From contig NZ_BMPU01000005.1 of NCBI RefSeq assembly GCF_014647755.1, positions 1 through 64,000 on the forward strand: a stretch of 64,000 bases of DNA, written 5' to 3'. Positions 50,908 to 58,627 of this stretch are shown one piece after another (position 1 is the first letter of the stretch; each line of letters starts with the position of its first letter). A model generated the notes under the pieces. That model had not been told where the DNA came from and ran no database searches. It saw only the letters and a list, made by a program, of their open reading frames with translations. Origin of the DNA: Porphyromonas pasteri (GTDB taxonomy: Bacteria; Bacteroidota; Bacteroidia; Bacteroidales; Porphyromonadaceae). Both the position numbers and the translations under genes were made by a program.

Positions 50908-53271
50908 ATGTCCAGAAGAATTCTACTGCTTTGCCTCTCCCTCTTGTTCCTCTGTGCGCTTGGGGCAGCCCCCGAAGCGCGCGCACAAGTCGGACGGCAT
51001 CTACTCATCTTGGTGCGTGACGCCAAGACGCAGCACCCTATTCCCTCCGTATCCCTCCACCTCAAGCGAGGGCCTTCGACCAGCACGGATGCCGAAGGGC
51101 GCTGCCAGCTCTCACTCCCTACGAGCACAGGAAGCACCATCGTCCTCAGCCTCGCTAAGCCAGGCTATCAGACGATACGTGAGCACAGCTATTCCCTTCC
51201 CACCGAAGGCAAGCCCCTCATCATCGACCTCGAGCCGCGCAGTGAGCGCCATCTGGAGGGTGTGACCGTCACGGGTGCGGGGCGAGAAAGTTCACTTACC
51301 CAGCAGAGCACGGTCTTACGCACTGCCCACCTGCAGGCGCAGAGTGAGAAGTCCATCGCGCGTCTGCTGGAAGCCCTGCCTGGTGTCAGCTCTATCAAGA
51401 GCGGTGCGACGATCTCCAAGCCCATGATCCAGGGGATGCATAGTAGCCGTATCCTCCTCATCAGCAATGGTGTCCGCCTCGAGAGCCAGAGCTGGGGTGC
51501 CGACCACGCTCCCGAAGTAGACCACACGGGTGCAGGTCAAGTCGAGGTCATCAAGGGCGCCGAAGCCGTACGCTATGGCGCAGGAGCCCTCGGCGGTGTC
51601 GTCCTCATCAACCCCTCCCCCCTCCCCACAGCCGACGAATTCTCCTACCGAGGTCATGCCAACCTCGGCTACACGACCAACGGTCGAGGTGTAGACGCTT
51701 CGGGCAGTCTCGAGGGTGGACAGTATGGCTTCGGCCTGCGTATGCAGGGCTCTTATCGCCGGGCAGGCGACTACGGCACCGCAGACTATCTACTGAATAA
51801 TACGGGGCTGGAGGAATGGAGCGCCTCGCTCTTCACCGGCTACACCAAGGACCGCCTGCGTGCTACGCTCTATGGGAGTCTGTACTCGACAGAGAGCGGG
51901 GTCTTCATCGGTTCGCACATCGGCGACCTCTTCGAGCTACAGCAGGTCTTCGCTGCTGGACGCCCCAACCCCATCAACATCACGCCCTTCTCCTACCATA
52001 TCAAGGCACCTCGTCAACGCGCTCGTCACCTGCTCATCAAGGGCGACGTCACCTACCAGCTCGACGACAATCAGGAGCTGCGCCTCTGGGCAGCCTACCA
52101 AGACAACCACCGCCGTGAGTACGAGAATCGCAAGATCGATGTCTGGACACAGACCCCCGTCATGGACCTCATCCTCTCGACCTACACGACCGACCTACGC
52201 TACCGCCTACGCTGGGCACGTCCCGACTGGGAGACGCAAGTAGGGCTCTCGCACCTCTTCCAGCGCAATACGAACCAGCCAGGTACGGCAGCGACACCCT
52301 TCATCCCGAACTTCGCCACACTCAACCTCGCAGCCTACGTCGTGCAGAAGGCCCGCTTCGATGCCCTCCTTCTCGAGGCTGGTCTGCGCTATGACCACCG
52401 CATCACCGATGCAGCTGGCCGTGACTGGCGCCGTCTACGCTATGGCGAGAAGAATACCTACACGAATATGACGGGGAGCCTCGGGGCGCACTACCGCTTC
52501 AGCGAAGGCCTTGCTGCCCGTGCCAGCCTCGGCCTGGCTTGGCGCGCTCCCGACGTCAACGAGCTCTACAGCAATGGCCTGCACCACGGTGGCTCATGGA
52601 GCCTCGGCGACCGCACCCTCCGCAGCGAGCACGGCTACAAGGCCATCCTCTCCCTCGACTACCGCAAGGATTGGCTGACTATCGAGCCCAGCATCTTCTA
52701 CCAGCACATCGACAACTATATCTACGACGCTCCGAATAAGAACAAGGGTGAGAACGGGATTCACGTCCACTGGAGCGGTGTCTACCCCATCTTCGCCTTC
52801 GAGCAAGACGACTGCCGCTTCTGGGGTGGCGACATCACACTGACGGCACGCCCCACCGAGGAGCTGACCTTCACCGCTAAGGGCGAGTGGATCCGTGGGC
52901 GCAATGTCTCCCATGACACTTGGCTTCCCTTTATGCCTGCCGACCGCTATACTCTCGGGGCGCAGTGGACGAGAAGCTGGGGCAGCACAGGCCGCTGGCA
53001 GAGTCGCATCAGCGCCGAAGGCATCAGCGTAGCTAAGCAGACGCGCTTCGACCCCGAGCATGAGCTGGTATCCGATATGCCCGCAGGCTACTTCCTCTTA
53101 GGCCTGCAGGGTGAGCTTCGCTATACCCTCGATGCACGCCGCTCTCTGCGCTTCTTGCTCTCCTCGGAGAACACGCTCAACGCCCTCTACAAGGAGGCCT
53201 CCGACCGCTTCCGCTACTATGCCCATGCGCCTGGACGCAGTGTGACCCTCCGTACTATCCTGTACTTCTAA
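50908..53271 (+). CDS. TonB-dependent outer-membrane receptor
   Basis: Ligand-gated barrel for high-affinity uptake. The 787 residues have a signal peptide (to about 26, EARA), a carboxypeptidase-like N-terminal domain (about 30-110, IPSVSLHLKRGPS), a plug domain with LLEALPGVSSIKSGATISKP and GAEAVRYGAGALGGVVL, and a 22-strand-type barrel ending in TLRTILYF. Residues near 190 (GADHAPEVDHTGAG) are rich in His and acids, hinting at metal or metal-complex cargo, but I cannot name the ligand. It is followed by three lipoprotein genes, so they likely form one system. Confidence 0.9.
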   Translation: MSRRILLLCLSLLFLCALGAAPEARAQVGRHLLILVRDAKTQHPIPSVSLHLKRGPSTSTDAEGRCQLSLPTSTGSTIVLSLAKPGYQTIREHSYSLPTEGKPLIIDLEPRSERHLEGVTVTGAGRESSLTQQSTVLRTAHLQAQSEKSIARLLEALPGVSSIKSGATISKPMIQGMHSSRILLISNGVRLESQSWGADHAPEVDHTGAGQVEVIKGAEAVRYGAGALGGVVLINPSPLPTADEFSYRGHANLGYTTNGRGVDASGSLEGGQYGFGLRMQGSYRRAGDYGTADYLLNNTGLEEWSASLFTGYTKDRLRATLYGSLYSTESGVFIGSHIGDLFELQQVFAAGRPNPINITPFSYHIKAPRQRARHLLIKGDVTYQLDDNQELRLWAAYQDNHRREYENRKIDVWTQTPVMDLILSTYTTDLRYRLRWARPDWETQVGLSHLFQRNTNQPGTAATPFIPNFATLNLAAYVVQKARFDALLLEAGLRYDHRITDAAGRDWRRLRYGEKNTYTNMTGSLGAHYRFSEGLAARASLGLAWRAPDVNELYSNGLHHGGSWSLGDRTLRSEHGYKAILSLDYRKDWLTIEPSIFYQHIDNYIYDAPNKNKGENGIHVHWSGVYPIFAFEQDDCRFWGGDITLTARPTEELTFTAKGEWIRGRNVSHDTWLPFMPADRYTLGAQWTRSWGSTGRWQSRISAEGISVAKQTRFDPEHELVSDMPAGYFLLGLQGELRYTLDARRSLRFLLSSENTLNALYKEASDRFRYYAHAPGRSVTLRTILYF

Positions 53272-53288
53272 TTCCCCAAGTGACGACC

Positions 53289-54404
53289 ATGACCACCCTC
53301 CTTATGACCCTACGCCGTCAGCGTCTCACCTCGATGCTCGCCCTCCTTCTGAGCGTCTTCGCTCTCTTCCTCCCCTCCTGTCAAGTCAAGGCCGTGGAGC
53401 CCACGGTCGAGGATATGATCAAGGGACACGAAGAATGGGCACGCGCACTCATCGTCCTGCGCCTCGGGCGTATGCACCCCTCGGGCAACTATGTCGAGGC
53501 CTATGACCAGCGACACAATGATATCCTCCCCGTCTACCAGACCATCGACCTGCGCCGCTCCTCGGGGCAGACGGGTAGTATTACCTTCTACGGCGACCGC
53601 CAGTCCTTCGACGTCATCAAGGGAAAGGACCTCTACTATACGCTGGAGATGCGCTACTACAACGATAAACGTGAGCTGATGAACTACCAGTTCATCGGCT
53701 TCTTCCCTGACGACGAAGAGGGGAGCATGCTGCCTATCCACCAGCACTTCTTCCAGATCATGAATGTCGACCGCATCGGGCGCTTCAGCTACCCGACGCA
53801 TCTCGACGGCAAGCCCTACGAGGAGTTCACCTACATCCTCGATGATGCGGGCCACAAGCAGCCTGAGACCGCACCGAACTACCGCGAGAGCGACCCCTAC
53901 AAGCGCTTTCGCCCGAATGACCTCAAGCGTCTCTCGCCCGACGTCTTCCACTTCACCTACCGCGACACCGACCCCATTGAGCTGACCCTCGGAGAGGAGT
54001 ACACCGATCCCGAGAGCAAGCAGCAGCGTACCGTAGGCTTCCTACGTCAGCGCCGCTCACTTGACCCCACGGCACCGCTCGACAGGACGGGGCTGAAGGG
54101 ATGGTTCCAGTTCCTGCGCTCCGACATCGCCTTCCAGATGCAGCTGACCCTCGTGCATATCACCGTCGGCAGTAAGTATATCGGGCCTGCACCTGACCAT
54201 CTCTTGGAGTTCAATGAGCGCCACGACGCTTGGACAGTCACGGACATCAATCTCAAGCTCCCCTTCCGCGTCATCGCCGACGCCGATGGCTCGCCCGACA
54301 AGTGCGCTGCCGATATCGCCAGAGAGACGGGCGGCTCAGCCACCGCTATCCGCCAAGCACTCTTCGATGGCGGTATGCAGCTTGACCCTAAGGCGCGCAT
54401 GTAG
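53289..54404 (+). CDS. Lipoprotein 1 of the triplicated family
   Basis: I place the start at the ATG at 53289; a GTG at 53280 is possible. From 53289 the protein has 371 residues; the lipobox is LPSC with Cys near residue 31. Histidines in GRMHPSGN, DQRHND and HQHFF could bind metal. The C-terminal half carries FHFTYRDTDP and GLKGWFQF, shared with the next two genes, so they are paralogs. It starts just after the receptor stop and is likely exported to the cell surface. No known function is recognised. Confidence 0.75.
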   Translation: MTTLLMTLRRQRLTSMLALLLSVFALFLPSCQVKAVEPTVEDMIKGHEEWARALIVLRLGRMHPSGNYVEAYDQRHNDILPVYQTIDLRRSSGQTGSITFYGDRQSFDVIKGKDLYYTLEMRYYNDKRELMNYQFIGFFPDDEEGSMLPIHQHFFQIMNVDRIGRFSYPTHLDGKPYEEFTYILDDAGHKQPETAPNYRESDPYKRFRPNDLKRLSPDVFHFTYRDTDPIELTLGEEYTDPESKQQRTVGFLRQRRSLDPTAPLDRTGLKGWFQFLRSDIAFQMQLTLVHITVGSKYIGPAPDHLLEFNERHDAWTVTDINLKLPFRVIADADGSPDKCAADIARETGGSATAIRQALFDGGMQLDPKARM

Positions 54405-54443
54405 CACCGACTATTTATCACCTAATCATCAATACATCAGACT

Positions 54444-55529
54444 ATGCGTACGTATCGTAGCCAGGCAGCAGCCTGGATGCTTGCCCTCGGCCTCTCCGCA
54501 GGGCTCGTGGCTTGCGGCTCTAAGGGCGACACGCCCCAGCCTACACCCAAGCCAACACCTACCCCCACACCGACTCCTCAGCCTAAGCCTTCACCCTCGC
54601 CACGCACCTTCGAGTGGGCGACCTGTGATGTCCTCATCAAGGAAGGTCACGACCACGGTCACGGCAATATGCACGGCAACAATGTCCGCCGTGGCCTCTT
54701 CTACCCACAGGAGCAGCGCTTCACCCTCCGCAATGACGGCAGCGGTAAGGTCACGCTGACGTGGGAAGACAAGCTCAAGGATATGCCCTACTTCCAGGCC
54801 CATCAGGGCGGGGCGCTCTTCGGCATGCTCTTCACCTTCAAGGACGCTAAGGGCAACCGCGTGAACGACGTGCTCACCGAGCTCAGCGACCACTACCAGA
54901 TCTTCTTCACTATCGCAGAGAAGGACGCTACGGGCACTATCCACGAAGTCAAGGATCTGCGTACGGATAAGCCCATCGCGTGGGACCACTACACCAAGGC
55001 CAAGCCCAGCATCCCCACCACGACGCTGGAGCAGCGCACCAAGGCCATCTTCGAGTACGTCTACCGTGACACCAAGGATCCCTACTATGAGATGAAGGGC
55101 GACGGCGATGCTAAGGACCACCTCCTGCGCATCCCTGGCACGCAGAACCTCAACAAGATCGGGATGAAGGGGCACTTCAAGTTCCTCGACCGCGACTGGG
55201 ACTGGGATGAAAAGGGTTCACCCAGCCAGCTGGCCTCCTTCTACCTCAAGATCAGCCTCAAGCAAAGCACGGGGCCGAAGTTCTTCAAGCACGATCAGCA
55301 CGGTCTCATCAGCTCCGAGTCCTACCAGCCTGAGCCCAGCATCCAGTGGACGACCGTCTTCGAAGTCCTCCTGCCTGTACGCGTCATCGCCAACAAGCGT
55401 GACCTGCTGAAGTACCCCGCCCGCTACTGGAGCGATATGGCTCGCGCCTTCAAGAAGACTCCCGAGGAGATGAAGGAGAATGACGAGACCTCCGAGCCTG
55501 GCAATGACGACAGCTCCTTCCATATGTAA
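54444..55529 (+). CDS. Lipoprotein 2 of the triplicated family (His-rich)
   Basis: The 361 residues have lipobox LVAC (Cys 24), then a Pro/Thr/Lys-rich linker (about 30-54, repeated TP units), and a mature N terminus with GHDHGHGNMHGN, a dense His cluster suited to metal or haem binding. HYQIFF, FEYVYRDTKDP and GMKGHFKF align with the paralogs. It lies 39 bp after lipoprotein 1. The linker could extend the domain from the surface. Function inferred only from motif and neighbours. Confidence 0.75.
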   Translation: MRTYRSQAAAWMLALGLSAGLVACGSKGDTPQPTPKPTPTPTPTPQPKPSPSPRTFEWATCDVLIKEGHDHGHGNMHGNNVRRGLFYPQEQRFTLRNDGSGKVTLTWEDKLKDMPYFQAHQGGALFGMLFTFKDAKGNRVNDVLTELSDHYQIFFTIAEKDATGTIHEVKDLRTDKPIAWDHYTKAKPSIPTTTLEQRTKAIFEYVYRDTKDPYYEMKGDGDAKDHLLRIPGTQNLNKIGMKGHFKFLDRDWDWDEKGSPSQLASFYLKISLKQSTGPKFFKHDQHGLISSESYQPEPSIQWTTVFEVLLPVRVIANKRDLLKYPARYWSDMARAFKKTPEEMKENDETSEPGNDDSSFHM

Positions 55530-55566
55530 TCCATAACCATAATCCTTATAATCAACCCTCAGCAGT

Positions 55567-56616
55567 ATGAAGAATATCAGCAGCACTGCACGCGCTCTCG
55601 CCCTTCTCTTCGTGGGAGCCTCCCTCTTCGCCTCTTGTGCCAAGAAGTCCGACGAACCTAAGCCCACTCCTCCCGACAAGAAGGAAGATGTCAAGCCTAC
55701 CCCCAAGCCCAAGGAAGGTGAGCTCCCCGAAATCACGAAGGTCGTCCTCCGCTTCGGCGAATCGCACCTCCACTCTAAGAAGGGTGTCCACTACATCCCC
55801 AACAACGCCAAGCTGAACTTCTCGCTCCTCTCCCAAGAGCAGATTATGACCTTCGTCAAGCAGGGCGATAGCTGGCAGCTCGAGAAGGGAAGCCCTGAGC
55901 GCTTCATCGGCACCGAGATGATGCAATATGGCAACGTGACCTCCGCAGCCCCCGACTACGCTCTCTGGGTGCGCTACTATGACGCATCGGGCAAGCTGGT
56001 CAATGGCGCCTACGCTGACCCCAAGGTCCGTAGCCAGTATCAGCTCTTCATCTATCCCAGCGATGTCAAGGCATTCGACGGAGATGAGCCTATTGACTTC
56101 ACGCTCGACAAGACCCCTGAGCTGATGCACTACGAGTACTGCGACAGCGACCCCTGGGATAAGAGCGTACAGAAGAGCCGCAAGCAAGACCCCGAAGACA
56201 AGCAGGCTAAGTTCCTCCCCGACACCGAGCCTATCGGTATGAAGGGCTACCTGCAGTTCAAGAAGATCTCGAAGTTCAACCTGCACTTTGTCTTCTACCA
56301 CGCTCCCAAGGGTAAGCTTGTGGACGACCAGCCCGCCCCCTTCTATGCGCCCAACAAGAACTTCACCAGCGAAGGTGGTAAGAAGCTCTTTGAAGCCAGC
56401 GTACCCTTCTTCGTATGTGGCACGCGCGAATTCACCGACGAGCTAAAGTCGGCCTCCGACAAGCCCCTGCCCCTCGACCAGCTCCGTAGCGAGTACCTGA
56501 AGATGGCTAACCACCTGATGGAAGCCCTCGACACGAAGGAATGGCTCAAGGTCGCAGCTGACTTCATCAGCCTCTACAACGGTACGGGCGCAGAGTCCGG
56601 CGGCGAAGAATACTAA
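55567..56616 (+). CDS. Lipoprotein 3 of the triplicated family
   Basis: The 349 residues have lipobox FASC (Cys 24), a Lys/Pro linker (about 27-50), a SHLHSKKGVHY stretch with three His, QYQLFIYP, and HYEYCDSDPWD and GMKGYLQF that align with the two upstream proteins. It lies 37 bp after lipoprotein 2. It ends the operon at a strong hairpin. Divergence among the three is high, suggesting an old triplication with different ligands or layers of the same uptake path. Confidence 0.75.
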   Translation: MKNISSTARALALLFVGASLFASCAKKSDEPKPTPPDKKEDVKPTPKPKEGELPEITKVVLRFGESHLHSKKGVHYIPNNAKLNFSLLSQEQIMTFVKQGDSWQLEKGSPERFIGTEMMQYGNVTSAAPDYALWVRYYDASGKLVNGAYADPKVRSQYQLFIYPSDVKAFDGDEPIDFTLDKTPELMHYEYCDSDPWDKSVQKSRKQDPEDKQAKFLPDTEPIGMKGYLQFKKISKFNLHFVFYHAPKGKLVDDQPAPFYAPNKNFTSEGGKKLFEASVPFFVCGTREFTDELKSASDKPLPLDQLRSEYLKMANHLMEALDTKEWLKVAADFISLYNGTGAESGGEEY

Positions 56617-56644
56617 GCCTCCGCTCCCTACGATTCTATATACC

Positions 56645-56689
56645 GTGAGCCCCACACCTCCCCGACTATCGGGGGCGTGTGGGGCTCAC
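56645..56689 (+). terminator. Intrinsic terminator after the lipoprotein operon
   Basis: GTGAGCCCCACAC (56645-56657) pairs with GTGTGGGGCTCAC (56677-56689). The inner TCCCCGA/TCGGGGG adds stability. Confidence 0.7.
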
Positions 56690-56769
56690 TGCATCTGTGG
56701 AGCCTGTTGCCGCAAATCCTGCCCGCTATTTAGAGCGCCAAGGCATCACGCACCCAGCTCCCCGATAGG

Positions 56770-57007
56770 CCTCTCCGAAGAGACACGCACGCCCTTCGCC
56801 TTATCGCGAGTATTCCTCTTGTCCAGCGGAGGGAAAAGCATCGTTCTCGTGAAGAAAAAAGCACCTTCACGTAGTGGTTTTCTTCTGTCTATGTACGTGG
56901 TCTTAAAGACCAGGCACGTAAATCCAAATATCCACGTACGTAGATATTAGAGCCACGTACGTAGTCCAAACTTATCTGCCACTCGTCCACAACTTTTATC
57001 CCTATGC
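56770..57007 (-). repeat. 238-bp interspersed element, copy 2 (inverted), with CTACGTACGTGG array
   Basis: Reverse-complement relative of 38997-39234. The phased units are at 56889, 56910, 56932 and 56953 (steps 21, 22, 21), the same periods. A plus-strand frame ending at 56950 shares about 50 C-terminal codons with copy 1, for example VKKKAPSRSGF and KTRHVNPNIHVRRY. The element begins after the terminator and precedes the AGCTATATAGCT array. Confidence 0.88.
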
Positions 57008-57039
57008 GGAGCAATAATCTAATAGAGGTCACTTCACAA

Positions 57040-57095
57040 AGCTATATAGCTTCACACCGAAAGCTATATAGCCTCCTTCGCTATTCTATATAGCT
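57040..57095. repeat. Phased-palindrome array, AGCTATATAGCT flavour
   Basis: Units start at 57040, 57062 and 57084 (22 bp apart). The first is a perfect 12-bp palindrome, AGCTATATAGCT. They lie 114 bp before the rpsU -7 box. Confidence 0.8.
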
Positions 57096-57184
57096 CTATC
57101 CACACACCCATATACCTAAGGTACTTCAGCAAGGTGCAGGGCAGGAGATTTTAGTGCGGGAGGCGCAGGCAGACAAAGCGGGAG

Positions 57185-57216
57185 TTTGTGTATTCGCCAA
57201 AGTATTAGTAATTTTG
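57185..57216 (+). promoter_or_regulatory. Promoter of rpsU
   Basis: TTTG (57185-57188) lies 20 bp from TAATTTTG (57209-57216). The start near 57224 gives a leader of about 67 nt. Confidence 0.72.
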
Positions 57217-57290
57217 CGCACTGATTAGAGTGTATGTAGCACTCTCCCTGCAATAGAAAGTATAACAACAAAATAGATAAGTAAGACATT

Positions 57291-57485
57291 ATGATCGTAG
57301 TTCCAGTAAAAGAGGGCGAAAACATCGAGAAGGCTCTGAGAAGATTCAAGAGAAAGTTTGAGAAGACCGGTGCTGTGCGCGCACTTCGTGCCCGTCAGGC
57401 CTTCATCAAGCCCTCTGTAGCTCGACGCAAGAAGATGGAGAAGGCCATCTACGTCAAGCAGCTCCAGCAGGCCGAAGAGCAGTAG
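57291..57485 (+). CDS. rpsU: 30S ribosomal protein S21
   Basis: A 64-residue small-subunit protein starting MIVVPVKEGENIEKALRRFK, with the basic helix KRKFEKTG and the RRKKMEKA tail. It sits alone with its own promoter. No Shine-Dalgarno is visible before the ATG. Confidence 0.95.
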   Translation: MIVVPVKEGENIEKALRRFKRKFEKTGAVRALRARQAFIKPSVARRKKMEKAIYVKQLQQAEEQ

Positions 57486-57625
57486 TAGAGACTCCGTCTC
57501 CCTCCCTTCGCTGACAGTGCTCGCACGAGCGAAGGCGATCATCCCGCCCTCGATTACGAGGCTACTCCATACCCCATCTCGCACCGCTCTTAGCGGGCGT
57601 CAAGAGGTATCCCAATGATTTACGC

Positions 57626-57659
57626 ACCGCTGATATCCCACTCTGAGGGTATCAGCGGT
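57626..57659 (+). terminator. Terminator-like hairpin between rpsU and the nitroreductase gene
   Basis: ACCGCTGATA (57626-57635) plus CCC pairs with GGG plus TATCAGCGGT (to 57659). A short TTTAT follows. Confidence 0.5.
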
Positions 57660-57730
57660 GTCGCTTTATCCCCCTATGCTATGGGGCGCACGACCCCACG
57701 TATATCCTATATCCCAATAGAGCCACCTCA

Positions 57731-58462
57731 ATGAGCCTTCACGAAACCCTCCAGCATCGTCGCGCCATACGCTACTACGACCCAGAGAAGCCTCTGGACA
57801 GCGCCCGCGTCGAGGAATGCCTACACCAGGCAACCCTCGCCCCGACGAGCTCGAATATGCAGCTCTATCGCTGCTACCATATCACCGACCCTGCCGTCAT
57901 CGCTGCGCTCACCCCAGCTTGTCTCGGGCAGAGCACCATCAGCACGGCAAAGGAAATCGTCGTCTTCGCCATCACCCCCTCCCGCTGGCGTGAGCGTGTG
58001 GATTACCTCTTCCCCCGCATCGTGGAGGATATCCACAAGCACCAGCCCGAGGAGAAGTGGGCAAAGTACGAAGCCCTGCAGCGTGAATATATGACCAAGG
58101 TGATCCCCTTCCTCTACAGCCGTGGGTGCAAGGTCTGGGGCTGGGCACGCCATCTCGTGATGAACGCCATCGCACTCTTCCGCCCCATAATGCGTCAGGG
58201 TACCGAGGGCGATATGAAGACCGTCCTGCATAAGAGCTGTGCCCTCGTCGCGCAGACCTTTATGCTCGCTATGAGCGAAGCGGGCTACGACACCTGCCCC
58301 GTCGAGGGCTTCGATACCCTCCGTGTGCGCAAGGCGCTTAGCCTACCCTCCTCCATCGAACCTTCGCTCATCGTCTCCTGCGGTATCCGTGATGAGAAGC
58401 GCCCCTTGGGCGACCGCATCCGCGTACCCTTCGAGAGCGTCTACGAGCGTATCGGGAAGTAA
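57731..58462 (+). CDS. Nitroreductase-family flavoprotein
   Basis: FMN-dependent oxidoreductase of 243 residues. The family fold is seen in HRRAIRYYDPEK (residues 9-20), LAPTSSNMQLYRC (about 36-48, FMN-contacting) and MSEAGYDTCPVEGFD (about 177-191), with a typical C-terminal GIRDEKRPLGDRIRVPFE. Substrate is unknown. It follows rpsU by 245 bp and stands alone. Confidence 0.9.
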   Translation: MSLHETLQHRRAIRYYDPEKPLDSARVEECLHQATLAPTSSNMQLYRCYHITDPAVIAALTPACLGQSTISTAKEIVVFAITPSRWRERVDYLFPRIVEDIHKHQPEEKWAKYEALQREYMTKVIPFLYSRGCKVWGWARHLVMNAIALFRPIMRQGTEGDMKTVLHKSCALVAQTFMLAMSEAGYDTCPVEGFDTLRVRKALSLPSSIEPSLIVSCGIRDEKRPLGDRIRVPFESVYERIGK

Positions 58463-58479
58463 GACCGCCCCGCCCATAC

Positions 58480-58520
58480 GTGCGCCCCATCCCTCCCCAT
58501 AGTGGAGAGATGGGGCGCAC
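58480..58520 (+). terminator. Intrinsic terminator after the nitroreductase gene
   Basis: GTGCGCCCCATC (58480-58491) pairs with GATGGGGCGCAC (58509-58520), 17 bp past the stop. Confidence 0.7.
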
Positions 58521-58590
58521 GCTGTGTATAAGTAGTGGATAAGGCGGGGAAAACCCACCATCACATACCGATTACCCGTGGGTAAATGCG

Positions 58591-58598
58591 TATCTTTA
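58591..58598 (+). promoter_or_regulatory. -7 element for GH92-cobS-cobC
   Basis: TATCTTTA, one base off TAnnTTTG, would start transcription near 58605, 23 nt before the ATG at 58628. Confidence 0.4.
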
Positions 58599-58627
58599 CA
58601 CCATATTATATAGCTATAGCCTCCTCT

